A DNA stretch of 64,000 nt from [Bacillus] selenitireducens MLS10 (GCF_000093085.1 NC_014219.1:2968384-3032383); one strand, 5' to 3'; positions 25,262 to 34,104 are shown, counted from the stretch's first letter. Program-made: numbers and translations. The notes: generated by a model from the letters alone, not told the origin.

Positions 25262-26380
25262 ATGAAAACCATGCAAAACAATCATACCCCGTTTGACCCT
25301 TGGGAAGCGGCGCACGACATCGAAGACTATGGCAAACAGGTCCTGTCAAATATCGAAATCACCACCACTCATCTGTGCAACATGCGCTGCGAGCACTGCG
25401 CAGTCGGATACGGCCTTCTGACAAAAGATCCGGAACCACTCCCCCTCGACACCATCATCAGCCGACTCGATGAGGTCAAGCATCTGAGAGCCTTCAGCAT
25501 TACCGGCGGCGAACCGATGATGAATCTTAAGCAGGTCAAACAGTACGTCATCCCGCTTCTCCGCTATGCGAAAGAACGCGGCGCCAAAACGCAAATCAAT
25601 TCCAATTTGACCATGCCTCTTGAGCGGTATGAATGGATTCTGCCATACCTGGATGTACTGCATATCTCCCATAACTATGGAAGTAAAGATGATTTTGCCG
25701 AGATCGGCTACGCCGTCATGGACAAAAAACCGACCCTCGAGCAGCGTTACCGCGTATTCGACACAATGGTGAACAATGCGAAAGCCCTCTCCAAACAGGG
25801 ACTGATGATTTCGGCCGAAACGATGATCAATACCCGCACGTTGCCTCACCTCGAAGCGATCCATGATCAGATCGTCAACATGGGGTGCGCAAGACACGAG
25901 GTGCATCCGATGTATCCCACAAGCTTCGCAGAAGACCTGCCTGTCGCGGACCTCCGTGCGATCCGCGATGGGATTCACCGGCTCCTTGATCACAGAGATC
26001 CGAACGTGTGGATGCTGTTTGGCACCCTGCCCTTTTATCCGTGCAGCACGGATAACGACGATCTGACGCTCATCAGACGACTCTATGAGACACCGGGTAT
26101 AACGGTGCGAAATGATCCGGACGGCCGTTCACGCCTGAATGTGAATCTCTTCGACGGCAATATCCTCGTCACGGACTTCGCCGCCGAAGGCAAGGTCGGC
26201 AATATCCAACGCGATTCCCTCGAATCCGCCTATTCGGCGTGGAAGAAGACGGCTCTTGCAGCCTCCCTCGACTGTCACTGTCCTTCGGTGGGATGCCTCG
26301 GGCCCAATCTGCTCGTGAAGCGCGCGTACTACAAGGATATCGACTTTCAAACACGTTCAGCAAACATCGTCCTTTATTAA
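25262..26380 (+). CDS. yfkAB: Radical SAM/CxCxxxxC motif protein YfkAB
   Basis: The 372-residue protein has the radical SAM cluster motif HLCNMRCEHCAVGY (Cys at roughly 40, 44, 47), TGGEPMM soon after, and a C-terminal cysteine cluster LDCHCPSVGCLGPNLLVKRAYY that names the family. In B. subtilis it is the YfkAB protein; its reaction is unknown. GAGGTT lies about 8 bases before the ATG. It ends 4 bases into the convergent MATE gene, so the two stop codons overlap. Confidence 0.9.
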   Translation: MKTMQNNHTPFDPWEAAHDIEDYGKQVLSNIEITTTHLCNMRCEHCAVGYGLLTKDPEPLPLDTIISRLDEVKHLRAFSITGGEPMMNLKQVKQYVIPLLRYAKERGAKTQINSNLTMPLERYEWILPYLDVLHISHNYGSKDDFAEIGYAVMDKKPTLEQRYRVFDTMVNNAKALSKQGLMISAETMINTRTLPHLEAIHDQIVNMGCARHEVHPMYPTSFAEDLPVADLRAIRDGIHRLLDHRDPNVWMLFGTLPFYPCSTDNDDLTLIRRLYETPGITVRNDPDGRSRLNVNLFDGNILVTDFAAEGKVGNIQRDSLESAYSAWKKTALAASLDCHCPSVGCLGPNLLVKRAYYKDIDFQTRSANIVLY

Positions 26381-27717
26381 TCATCAAGCACCTTGATCTC
26401 ACGCCATTTCCCAAAGCGGTAATACCCGATGGCGAACAGGCTGCTCAAAACGAGACTTACGGCCATGCCAATCCCAATCCCTGCTTCGCCGTAAAGACTA
26501 GCAAACAGCCAGGTCAATGGGAAACGCAACAGCCAAAACGAGATGATATTCAGGATAAAGACCTGAAACATCGCACCTGCAGCACGCACGACGCCGTTCA
26601 CAACAAAGTTGATCCCGAGGAACGGATAGAAGTACGCAACCGTTCTGACATACATTTCTCCAAACGCCACCGTCTCCTCATCCTGAACGAAAAGACGGAT
26701 AATCGATCCTGCATTGAAGAAGACGAGGGTGCTCATCGTGAGTGATACGACCGCGATGAGGAGGAGTCCGCTCTTGGTAATCTCCGTGACCCGCTCCCAT
26801 TTGCCCGCCCCGATATTTTGTCCCGCCATGGCATTGATGGCGGATCCGAGGGTGAGGGCCGGGATCATAATCAGGCTGTCGAGGCGCTGGGCGACGCCGA
26901 ATCCGGCGACGGTATTCTCGCCAAAGGACGTCACAACGGTCATGATCGCTAGGGCACCTGCAGAGATGACCACCATCGACATCCCTGACGGCAAACCGAG
27001 CTTAAAGATCTTTTTCAAGAGCTTTACTTCAGGCATATGCGGTATGGTAAACGGGACACCCGCGCGCCTGATGGAGTATTGAAGCCCGTAGAGGAAGGCG
27101 GCTCCCTGACTGACGATCGTCGCGTAGGCGGCACCCGCTATCCCAAGATCAAACACATGGATGAACAGCGGATCGAGAACCGTGTTCAGAAGAAGCGCCA
27201 TCGTCACAAATCGGAGCGGAGTTTTGCTGTCTCCGAGAGATCGGAGTACCGTCGCAATGAAGTTATAGCCAAAGAGAAACAGCACGCCGGCAAAGTTGAT
27301 GCGTAAGTACAGACTCGCAAGGGGCAGAATGTCGTCCGGCGTCCCCATGAACAGGAGTATCTGTTCACTGAAGATGAACCCGACAATGCCGACGATGGCC
27401 GTCAATACCCCCATCGCAACGACAAAGGCGTTCAGTGCCTGTTTGAGCCCGCCGTCATCCTTCGCCCCTTTGTATTGGGAGAGGATCGTCAAGGCGGATG
27501 TATTCAGTCCAATAATAAACGACAGAATCGTAAACACCACGACCCCGGAGATCGAAATCGCGCCGAGGGCGTTCGCCCCAAGGAGATTTCCGACCCACAG
27601 GGAGTCTACGATCTGATAAGAAGTCTGCAGAAGATTGGTCAAAAAGATCGGTGACGAAAACAGGATCATTTTTTTCAGGATACTGCCTTCGGTAAAGTCA
27701 TAGGATTTTGCGGCCAT
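26377..27717 (-). CDS. MATE family efflux transporter
   Basis: The 446-residue membrane protein has about 12 hydrophobic segments in two homologous halves (from IFLTNLLQTSYQIVDSLWVGNLLGANALGAIS and LPSGMSMVVISAGALAIM). Such NorM/MepA-like pumps export cationic drugs or organic compounds using Na+ or H+. The substrate is unknown. GAGGAA lies about 7 bases before the ATG. It is divergent from the MFS gene by 124 bases. Confidence 0.9.
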   Translation of the reverse strand: MAAKSYDFTEGSILKKMILFSSPIFLTNLLQTSYQIVDSLWVGNLLGANALGAISISGVVVFTILSFIIGLNTSALTILSQYKGAKDDGGLKQALNAFVVAMGVLTAIVGIVGFIFSEQILLFMGTPDDILPLASLYLRINFAGVLFLFGYNFIATVLRSLGDSKTPLRFVTMALLLNTVLDPLFIHVFDLGIAGAAYATIVSQGAAFLYGLQYSIRRAGVPFTIPHMPEVKLLKKIFKLGLPSGMSMVVISAGALAIMTVVTSFGENTVAGFGVAQRLDSLIMIPALTLGSAINAMAGQNIGAGKWERVTEITKSGLLLIAVVSLTMSTLVFFNAGSIIRLFVQDEETVAFGEMYVRTVAYFYPFLGINFVVNGVVRAAGAMFQVFILNIISFWLLRFPLTWLFASLYGEAGIGIGMAVSLVLSSLFAIGYYRFGKWREIKVLDD

Positions 27718-27841
27718 GTTGTGTTCCTCATTTCAAAACAGTGATACAGTCATTGTACGCCTTGAACAGGCCCGCGTCATGTATTTTACTTTTTTCGCCT
27801 TCTGTCAGTGACAGAAGCCGTTCAGTCAGGAGTGTCATACG

Positions 27842-29044
27842 ATGTCAACTGCCCATCAACCACCCGCCAATTCACCCGTATACCGCTACTGGGTGCTCGT
27901 CGGCATGGTCTCCATTGCCGGCTTCAGCCAAGGGATGCTGCTTCCGGTGCTTGCCGTCATGCTCGAAGGAACGGGGATTTCCTCTTCCGCCAACGGCCTG
28001 AACGCCGCCGCGCTGTATATCGGCATCATCCTCATTTCCCCATTTATTGAAGCACCTGTACGGAAATACGGCTATAAACCGGTCATTCTCACTGGACTCG
28101 TCCTCGTCTTCACGTCGCTGCTCCTGTTTCCGGTCTGGCAGACGTTCTGGTTCTGGTTTATGCTGCGGATCGTCGTCGGGATTGCTGACAACCTGATTCA
28201 CTTTTCGACCCAGGTTTGGATCTCGACGACGAGCCCCAGAGAAGTGAGAGGCCGGCAGCTTGCCATTTACGGCCTTGCCTTTGGCCTCGGATTCGGGATC
28301 GGCCCGATGATGACGAGACTCCTCGCTTTTCATGAGGCACTGCCGTTTCTGATTGCAAGTGCCGTCAGTCTGATTGCCTTTTTGTTTATGCTCCGCCTTC
28401 GAAACGAATACCCGGCAAGCGACTTTGAAACAGCTTCAAAACTCGGCACCATTCACCGCTATAAACAGGTGGTCCGTCTCGCCTGGTTTGCCCTTCTGCC
28501 GGGCTTTGCCTATGGCTACATGGAAGCCAGCCTGCACGGCAATTATCCGGTGTATGCCATGCGGATGGGGATGGACTTGTCCTTTGTCACGCTCTTTTTG
28601 CTTCCGGGCTTTGTCTTTGGCAGTCTCTTGACACAGCTTCCTCTCGGGATGCTCAGTGACCGTCTCGGAAGAAGCCGGGTCCTGATGGGCATCATGGGCA
28701 CAGGAAGCGTCCTCTTCTTTTTCATGAGCTTTGTCGAGGCCAGTCAGTGGATGCTCTTCACCCTGTTTGCCCTGTCAGGCATGCTCCTCGGATCCTCATT
28801 TTCCCTCGGGATTGCTTACCTCGCAGATCTCGTGCCTGCAAGCCTCTTGCCGACGGGCAATGTCATGACGGCGGTGCTGTTTGCCGTCGGAAGCATGACC
28901 GGGCCTGTCGTCGGCGGTGTGCTTATTGAATGGGTCGGGCAAGGGGCGATCTATTATTCCATCAGTCTCATGCTTCTCTTGATGTTCAGTGCCGGCGTCG
29001 TCTTTCACCTCACACTTCCAAACAAAGAAGCGAAGGCCGTTTGA
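27842..29044 (+). CDS. Major facilitator superfamily transporter
   Basis: The 400-residue protein has 12 hydrophobic segments. After segment 2 follows KYGYKPVILTG, and in the second half LGMLSDRLGRSRVLMG, the MFS loop motif. Residues RGRQLAIYGLAFGLGFGIGPMMTR form the motif-C-like segment 5 found in antiporters, which points to drug or metabolite export. The substrate is unknown. It faces the MATE gene divergently; both are exporters and could share regulation, but I saw no operator. Confidence 0.88.
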   Translation: MSTAHQPPANSPVYRYWVLVGMVSIAGFSQGMLLPVLAVMLEGTGISSSANGLNAAALYIGIILISPFIEAPVRKYGYKPVILTGLVLVFTSLLLFPVWQTFWFWFMLRIVVGIADNLIHFSTQVWISTTSPREVRGRQLAIYGLAFGLGFGIGPMMTRLLAFHEALPFLIASAVSLIAFLFMLRLRNEYPASDFETASKLGTIHRYKQVVRLAWFALLPGFAYGYMEASLHGNYPVYAMRMGMDLSFVTLFLLPGFVFGSLLTQLPLGMLSDRLGRSRVLMGIMGTGSVLFFFMSFVEASQWMLFTLFALSGMLLGSSFSLGIAYLADLVPASLLPTGNVMTAVLFAVGSMTGPVVGGVLIEWVGQGAIYYSISLMLLLMFSAGVVFHLTLPNKEAKAV

Positions 29045-29080
29045 CGGCCGCTGGGGGAAACTGAAAATCAACCGCCACAA

Positions 29081-29113
29081 GAAAGGAACGCCCGGGAAGT
29101 GGGCGTTCCTTTC
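29081..29113. terminator. Terminator after MFS gene
   Basis: GAAAGGAACGCCC pairs with GGGCGTTCCTTTC (13 bp), loop GGGAAGT. Confidence 0.85.
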
Positions 29114-29116
29114 TCG

Positions 29117-29340
29117 TTAATCAATCTTCCACTGCACCTCAGGTGACCCTTCGTCATGCGCGATCAGTGACTGCAGTTCACCTTCGTCCATGGCCAGGAT
29201 CAGTTTTGTATCAACGGATTCTCCTGCTTCCAATACGCCCCGATACACCCGCAATGGCATGACGTCGAGGTCCATCCTGACTGACGTCAAATTCTCTGCG
29301 AGGCCATCTTCCTGATAGATGACACGAAAAGAATCTTGAC
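29117..29340 (-). pseudogene. C-terminal remnant of a host gene cut by the IS200/IS605 element
   Basis: The reverse frame reads DSFRVIYQEDGLAENLTSV and VLEAGESVDTKLILAMDEGELQSLIAH to a stop at 29117; upstream of DSFRV it runs straight into the end of the mobile element. I do not recognise the protein. On the far side of the element (30841-30912) a reverse frame reading NENYQENSLIESKRGWEDCTYYK could be the missing part, but I find no start codon for it. The gene is thus probably inactivated. Confidence 0.6.
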
Positions 29341-29342
29341 AC

Positions 29343-29480
29343 TCCCCACGACTAAAGTCGGGGATTCTTGGGAACAGAGCGTACTTGTTAAGACGTGGCA
29401 TACACGCAAAACAGCGGTTTCTCTTATGAACCAAGCGAACCCCGTCAGTCCGACGGTTTTTGTTTCCATTTACGAAAGGA
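29343..29480 (-). ncRNA. Putative omega RNA (reRNA) at the tnpB 3' end
   Basis: TnpB nucleases use an RNA that covers the 3' end of tnpB and the right end of the element, with the guide taken from flanking DNA. Here that region contains the terminal hairpin at 29345-29364, and the guide would begin in the remnant gene left of 29343. Placement follows family knowledge only. Confidence 0.35.
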
Positions 29481-30587
29481 CACGTAGCCCTTCTTGTAGG
29501 ATGTTTCGACTGGCGTTGATGTCACGATCATGGTGCGTACCACAAGATGAACACGTCCATGATCGGACGCTCAAATCCTTCTTGCCGTCATGATGCCCGC
29601 AGGACGAGCAAAGCTGACTGGATGGAAACCATCGGTCAATTTTGATGATCGTGCGATCATGCACTCCGCCTTGTACAGCAACATAGCCTTAAACGCCGAC
29701 CAAGATACGTCTGAAATGGCTTTTGACAGCTTCTTATTTTTCAACATTCCTTTGGCGTTTAAATTTTCGATACAAACGACATCGTGGTTTTTGATGATCG
29801 TTGTACTGAGTTTTTGCAGGAAGTCCGTTCGTTGATTAGCGATCTTCTCATGGATTTTGGCGACTTTGACTTTTTGCTTTTGATAGTTTTTGGCTTCATG
29901 CAACGGTTTACCGTCTTTCTTCGCCTGTTCATAGCGTCTTGAGAGCTTGCGTTGCTCACGCTTTAGCTTCTGTTCCATCTTTTTTGTGAATCGTTCGTTG
30001 TCGATCTTTTGACCGTCTGAAAGGATAGCGAAATGGTCAATGCCAAGATCAATACCTACGGCTGATCCTGTCTGATCGAATGATTTGATCTCCGTTTCTG
30101 CAAGTATGGCTATGAAATGCTTCCCTGTTGGCGTTCGTCGGATCGTGGCAGACAGAATACGTCCTTCAACGTCACGGCTTTTTGCAAATTTGACGTAGCC
30201 CAGTTTCGGAAGGAAAAGGCGATTGCCTTCGATTCGCATTTTACCGACGGTTTTGAAAGACTGAACATCGTTCTTCTTTGACTTAAATCGAGGGTATTTA
30301 TTTTGCTTCTTAAAGAAACGGTTGAATCCGTCAGCTAAGTGTTTCAACCCCTGTTGCAAGGCCGTGCTGTCTACTTCTTTTAACCATTCGTATTCCCGTT
30401 TTAATTGCGGGAGTTCCGCAGAACAGGAATTGTAGGACAACCCTTTTCCTGTTTCCTTGTATCTGTCGTTCCACTTCGCAAGAAAGTGGTTGTACACAAA
30501 ACGAGTCGATCCGATGGTTTTCGCAATCAAGATTTCCTGTTCTCGATTGGGATAGATGCGAAACCGATAGGCTTTATGATTTGGCAT
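29470..30587 (-). pseudogene. tnpB: TnpB RNA-guided nuclease, single frameshift near the C-terminus
   Basis: The protein of about 370 residues contains the three RuvC acids: Asp in VGIDLGIDHFAI, Glu in VCIENLNAKGM and Asp in HHDRDINASRN. A zinc finger CSSCG...CSSCG lies between the last two. At about 29661 the frame goes wrong at GCGGAGTGCATGATC; one more G (GAGTGGCATG) would restore ...KAEWHDRTIIKIDRWFPSS. Without that base the zinc finger and last catalytic Asp are lost. GGAGGTGA is 7-8 bases before the ATG at 30587. Confidence 0.85.
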
Positions 30588-30611
30588 GGCGTTCACCTCC
30601 TTCTCTATGGT

Positions 30612-30640
30612 ATATTAAATATACTCTAAATATACTTTAA
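30612..30640 (-). promoter_or_regulatory. tnpB promoter overlain by two 10-bp direct repeats
   Basis: On the reverse strand TTAAAG (30635-30640) and TAATAT (30612-30617) are 17 bases apart. The forward-strand repeats TAAATATACT at 30616-30625 and 30627-30636 (period 11, one helical turn) fill the spacer and touch both boxes. Tandem half-sites of this spacing suit a ribbon-helix-helix repressor, and one is encoded directly beside them. Confidence 0.55.
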
Positions 30641-30655
30641 GGGAGGTTGATGTCA

Positions 30656-30790
30656 ATGTCTAGGGTGCAAAAGCATTTGAATTTCCCAAAAGAATTGTAC
30701 GAAGCGATAGAGGAATATCGAAAGGAGAATATGATTCCAACGTTTGCGAGTGCCGTCTACGAATTGGTGCGAAAAGGCTTAAAAGCCTAA
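30656..30790 (+). CDS. 44-residue ribbon-helix-helix DNA-binding protein in the IS element
   Basis: The product starts MSRVQKHLNFPKELYEAIEE and ends VYELVRKGLKA. A short beta strand (KHLNFP) followed by two helices with an FASAVYELV turn fits the Arc/CopG ribbon-helix-helix fold in minimal length. GGGAGG is 9 bases before the ATG at 30656. It is divergent from tnpB, and the terminal hairpin of the element (30807-30830) with its TTTT acts as terminator. Likely job, by inference: repression of tnpB and of itself through the direct repeats between them. Confidence 0.72.
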   Translation: MSRVQKHLNFPKELYEAIEEYRKENMIPTFASAVYELVRKGLKA

Positions 30791-30806
30791 GACCGTTCGC
30801 TATCAT

Positions 30807-30830
30807 CCCCCGAATAAATTCGGGGGTTTT
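30807..30830 (+). terminator. Element-end hairpin, also terminator of the ribbon-helix-helix gene
   Basis: CCCCCGAAT-AA-ATTCGGGGG followed by TTTT. Confidence 0.75.
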
Positions 30831-30926
30831 CTCGCTCACAACTTATAATACGTGCAATCTTCCCACCCCCTCTTCGATTCGATCAAGCTGTTTTCTTGGT
30901 AGTTCTCATTTACAGTCAGACTATGT

Positions 30927-30966
30927 AAAACAGCCGGACGCGTTATTCAGAGCATCCGGCTGTTTT
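30927..30966 (-). terminator. Terminator of the VLRF1-type gene
   Basis: AAAACAGCCGGA pairs with TCCGGCTGTTTT; it begins 6 bases past the stop codon at 30972. Confidence 0.85.
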
Positions 30967-30971
30967 GTGCT

Positions 30972-31763
30972 TTATTTATACAGTTCCTTAATCACGTCAT
31001 AAGCTCTCGACGAGTTCAGGTTTTTGTGCATCACACCTGTCGGCTGCTTTTTCATCGTGCCTGTGAAGATCTTGACGGTCTCTGCTTCACCGATGACATA
31101 GACTTCTTCCCAGCCGCGGTCTTTCCGGAAATTCTCCACCCGGTCACTCATCTCTTTATAGAATCTTGACAGGTTTTCTTTGAATCGCTGCTGGAACTTA
31201 TCAACATGCGTGGCTCCGGATGCCATTCGGTCGGACGAAGCCATTCCTTCTGAGAGGACCCACTCCTCCTTGCCGGAATCAAATTCGTAAGCCTTTACCT
31301 CTTGGAGTTCACCCAAAGCGGTATCAATGATCTTGACTTCGTCCATGTTCGGCAGGATGATGCCGCTTCTCGGGTATTCCCGCTGGATGTCCTCCAAAGG
31401 CTCGAGGACGGGGCGGTTTTCCCAATGAAAGCTCGTCTCCACCGGCACCTGCAGATAGTGTACGCTGAAGAGATCATCCTCCACAGATGCGAAAATCACC
31501 ACGCTGCGAAGCAGATCCGTACGGTTATTCTGAATTTCTTTATCGACTTTTTTACTGAGCTTTTCAAAATTCTTCAGTTCTTTTTCGTTATTGGCGGATT
31601 CCAGATACTCACGAATCCGTTTCAGACCATTTTTCAGGTGAATCTGCCATTCGCCTTTTTGCTGATCCTGATCGGAGCGGTCTGTGTTCAAATAGACGGA
31701 CAATACTGCGTCGTGTTCGTATTCCAAGCCTTTCAGTTCTTCTAGTTCGTTTCTAAGTGCCAT
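30972..31763 (-). CDS. VLRF1 family aeRF1-type release factor-like protein
   Basis: The 263-residue protein resembles the Bacillus proteins named VLRF1/baeRF family: LSVYLNTDRSDQDQQKGEWQIHLKNGLKRI at the N-terminus, LLRSVVIFASVEDDLFSVHYLQVPV in the middle and GWEEVYVIGEAETVKIFTG at the end. Relatives are thought to act on the ribosome during quality control or stress, but this protein's role is not shown. The usual GGQ-type loop is not evident. A GGAGGTATTC site precedes the ATG. Confidence 0.75.
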   Translation of the reverse strand: MALRNELEELKGLEYEHDAVLSVYLNTDRSDQDQQKGEWQIHLKNGLKRIREYLESANNEKELKNFEKLSKKVDKEIQNNRTDLLRSVVIFASVEDDLFSVHYLQVPVETSFHWENRPVLEPLEDIQREYPRSGIILPNMDEVKIIDTALGELQEVKAYEFDSGKEEWVLSEGMASSDRMASGATHVDKFQQRFKENLSRFYKEMSDRVENFRKDRGWEEVYVIGEAETVKIFTGTMKKQPTGVMHKNLNSSRAYDVIKELYK

Positions 31764-31849
31764 GTGAATACCTCCTGTATTTGCAGTCTACGGTTACTAT
31801 TGCCAAATATCCCCCAAATTCAAACATCGAATTCACAAAATGAAACGAA

Positions 31850-31876
31850 AGAGCTATCCCCAACAGGAATAGCTCT
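31850..31876 (-). terminator. Terminator of the YtxH-like gene
   Basis: AGAGCTAT and ATAGCTCT pair with inner G-C pairs; the reverse strand follows with TTTCGTTTC. Confidence 0.65.
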
Positions 31877-31880
31877 GTGA

Positions 31881-32264
31881 TTACTCGTCTTCAGTTGCTT
31901 CCTCGAGAAGCTGACGCTCGTTTGCGCCTGTCTCAAGTTTATTCTTCACCACTTTCAGTTCATCCATGGCATCCTGCACGGTTTCGAGAAGATCAAACAG
32001 ATGACCTTTCATGTTTTGCGTGCCTTCGGTAATCTGTTCCACGTCTTTCACCGCAGACTCAACAATCCCCTGCACTTTTTCCGCAGATGCGGACAGCTGT
32101 TCAACGACATCGTCGCGATTCTCATTGATCACCTGTACCCAGTGCTTTGTTGTGCCGACGGTATCCGTTACTTTGCTTCGGGCGCTTGGGTTTGACGCCA
32201 CGTAGGCGCCTCCTGCGACAGCGGCCGCCACTGCACCGGCCACGATCCATTTCCTGCTGCTCAT
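31881..32264 (-). CDS. YtxH-like small membrane-associated protein
   Basis: The 127-residue protein has one N-terminal hydrophobic segment (KWIVAGAVAAAVAGGAYVASNP) and a long amphipathic helical tail (VVEQLSASAEKVQGIVESAVKDVEQI), the layout of YtxH-type general stress proteins. Function is unknown. The tail is likely a coiled coil. A GGGAGTTGTC ribosome site precedes the ATG. Confidence 0.65.
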   Translation of the reverse strand: MSSRKWIVAGAVAAAVAGGAYVASNPSARSKVTDTVGTTKHWVQVINENRDDVVEQLSASAEKVQGIVESAVKDVEQITEGTQNMKGHLFDLLETVQDAMDELKVVKNKLETGANERQLLEEATEDE

Positions 32265-32355
32265 TCACTGACAACTCCCTTCATATCGATTGTGAACGCT
32301 TCCTTATCATTCTATCAAGAAAACGTGCATAGTGAAAGAAAATTCACAAATTTGC

Positions 32356-33336
32356 TCAAAGATTAACAGACTGGTGATACAACCACAAACCGTCCTCTTC
32401 CGTGAGCTTCACCTGTTTGCCTTCTTCAAGAAGATCGAGGTGCCCGAGCGTCTCCGAGAACGTCAGGCCAGGCTGGCGTTCGTAGAGACCTTTATACATC
32501 CGCCGTGTAATCTCCGTTGCCGTAAGGGCTTCTGTGCCAATCAGACTTCTGATATAGGCCGCCTTCTTCTCCTGTTCATGGAGGCGCCTGTCAATGAGCG
32601 CAGCCGGTTCTTCAACAGGATCCCCGTGTCCGGAGTAGATCTTTGACGCTGCCCGGCACTTCATCATCCCTTCCCGGTACTGCAAAAGCGTTCTCGGTCG
32701 TTTGCCGTCCCGCTCGTATGGGGCTTCGAGGAGGGCATTCGATGAGATGTGGCGGATGATGTGATCCCCTGCGACCATTGTCCGGTCTGCGTCCCGCATA
32801 AGGGACAGATGGGTTTGGGCATGACCGAGTGTCTCAAGAATATGCCAGTCCCGAAGGCCGTCAAGGGTGTCGCCTTCATCAAGAGGAATCTCAAGGGGGG
32901 CCGCCTCCACATAGGACATATAGGCATGATTCTGATTCTGTACCGCCCGGATGACCTCGTCTTCCATACCGTGCTTCTCATAAAAAGCCTGCAAAAAGGC
33001 AATCCGGTCCTTGATAAATGCCTGATCTTCACTCAGCCACGGAGCAAGCCGGTGATGCCCGGCAACCGTTGCATACTCCGCCACTTCCGCCGTCATACCC
33101 ATATGATCGGGATGATGATGGGTCAGAAGAAGAAGGTCAAGGTCTTTTATTGAAACACCGTGCTTCTTCAGTCCGGCATGAAGCTGGGAACGTGCCTCCG
33201 TTGTCGCAGGCCCGGTATCCACCAGAATCAGCGCATCCGAGAAGATCAGGTAGACGTTTACAGGTCCCACCTGAAAGGGGGTATCAATGGTAATCGGTTT
33301 GATTTGGTTCTTAGAATCCATCCAGCTGTCTGTCAT
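32356..33336 (-). CDS. MBL-fold metallo-hydrolase
   Basis: The 326-residue protein has the metallo-beta-lactamase metal motif LLLTHHHPDHMG (HxHxDH) near residue 70, a further His in TLGHAQTH, AGDHII and GHGDPV, each in the expected order. Residues 240-320 look like the winged-helix C-terminal domain of LACTB2-like hydrolases (AALIDRRLHEQEKKAAYIRSL). The substrate may be a thioester or nucleic acid; not known. GAGGAG is 9 bases before the ATG. Confidence 0.88.
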   Translation of the reverse strand: MTDSWMDSKNQIKPITIDTPFQVGPVNVYLIFSDALILVDTGPATTEARSQLHAGLKKHGVSIKDLDLLLLTHHHPDHMGMTAEVAEYATVAGHHRLAPWLSEDQAFIKDRIAFLQAFYEKHGMEDEVIRAVQNQNHAYMSYVEAAPLEIPLDEGDTLDGLRDWHILETLGHAQTHLSLMRDADRTMVAGDHIIRHISSNALLEAPYERDGKRPRTLLQYREGMMKCRAASKIYSGHGDPVEEPAALIDRRLHEQEKKAAYIRSLIGTEALTATEITRRMYKGLYERQPGLTFSETLGHLDLLEEGKQVKLTEEDGLWLYHQSVNL

Positions 33337-33454
33337 CGTTAAAAACTCCTCGTCAAAATGTTCGCAAAATTGTAACGGTTTACATCGTTAAGAGGTCCGG
33401 TCCTCTGTCATAATGAAGATGTTGAAAAAATACATTGAAAAAGGTGATTTTTTT

Positions 33455-33589
33455 ATGAGAAAGCGCATACAAAAAAGTTTCGAAGAACTCGTTCAGGAAA
33501 ACATGAAAGAAATTATGCAGGATCAGGATGCGATGTATGAAATCGATGAAAAACTCGATGAACGTTATGAGGCGATTCACGCTGAATAA
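33455..33589 (+). CDS. fbpB: FbpB family small basic protein
   Basis: The 44-residue product opens MRKRIQKSFEELVQENMKEIM and ends RYEAIHAE, matching the FbpB family of Bacillus. In B. subtilis FbpB is Fur-controlled and works with the small RNA FsrA in iron sparing. No good Fur box is seen in front of this copy, and the C-terminus is more acidic than in FbpB. AAGGTG is 8 bases before the ATG; an in-frame ATG at 33419 lacks a ribosome site. Confidence 0.75.
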   Translation: MRKRIQKSFEELVQENMKEIMQDQDAMYEIDEKLDERYEAIHAE

Positions 33590-33603
33590 GAGACCTGCAT
33601 ACG

Positions 33604-33642
33604 AAAAGGCTGACGCCAAAGCGGCGTCATGCCTTTTTTTTT
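33604..33642. terminator. Terminator after fbpB-like gene
   Basis: AAAGGC-TGACGCC pairs with GGCGTCA-GCCTTT and is followed by a run of T. Confidence 0.85.
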
Positions 33643-33669
33643 GCGTTCGGGATTGACCCGTGTCTCTTC

Positions 33670-33999
33670 TTACTGATACTTCTGGATCAGGCCGTGAAAC
33701 TTCAATGCATGGGACAGATCTCCCTGTACCTTCAGCTTCCCGCCCATGTAGGCCATGGTCGGATTCAGGTCGTCCTGGGCCAGCTTTTTGAAGTTTTTGT
33801 CTGACATTTCAAGGGTCAGTCTCGCCTCCCACTGTTCGCCTTCTGTGTAAGCTGCTTCCCCGTTTTCGATCTTCAGCTGATAGACGCCGCTGTCATCGCC
33901 AGAGAGATTGAACTGATACACATAAGAGAGTTCGGAAATCGGCTCAGGATTGGCATTCATCTTATCTGTCAGGGTTTCAATGGTTTCTTTCACACTCAT
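33670..33999 (-). CDS. SCP2 sterol-binding domain protein
   Basis: The 109-residue protein is a single SCP2 domain: YQFNLSGDDSGVYQLKIENGEAAYTEG, LTLEMSDKNFKKLAQDDLNPTMAYMGGKLKVQGDLSHALK. These domains bind lipids or acyl-CoA in a hydrophobic tunnel; the ligand is unknown. It is a monocistronic unit upstream of a terminator. The family match is clear from the GGKLKVQGD motif. Confidence 0.88.
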   Translation of the reverse strand: MSVKETIETLTDKMNANPEPISELSYVYQFNLSGDDSGVYQLKIENGEAAYTEGEQWEARLTLEMSDKNFKKLAQDDLNPTMAYMGGKLKVQGDLSHALKFHGLIQKYQ

Positions 34000-34104
34000 G
34001 TTTGATCGCCACCTTTATGATTGAATATTCATTCATTATCAGTATACAAAAAAATGCTGCGTTTCACTACCTTTTTTTCCTGTAATGCTAAAACCGGAGC
34101 GCCC

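Larger units (their letters stand above)
29340..30835. mobile_element. IS200/IS605-type (TnpB-only) insertion element
   Basis: About 1.5 kb. One end has the hairpin CCCCACGACTAAAGTCGGGG (29345-29364) next to TTGACACT, and the other end the hairpin CCCCCGAATAAATTCGGGGG (30807-30826). Subterminal hairpins instead of inverted repeats are the mark of this family. It holds tnpB (frameshifted) and a small opposite-strand ribbon-helix-helix gene; no tnpA transposase is present, so movement would need a helper. Exact ends are uncertain by some bases. Confidence 0.8.

Noticed and set aside
32333-32352. GTGA...TCAC pair near the YtxH-like gene
   Set aside because: The spacer is 8 rather than 6 bases and one arm lies in a weak context; not supported as a Fnr site.
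33360-33455. Fur box in front of the fbpB-like gene
   Set aside because: Expected from the family, but the best match (CATAATGAAGATG) is too weak to claim.
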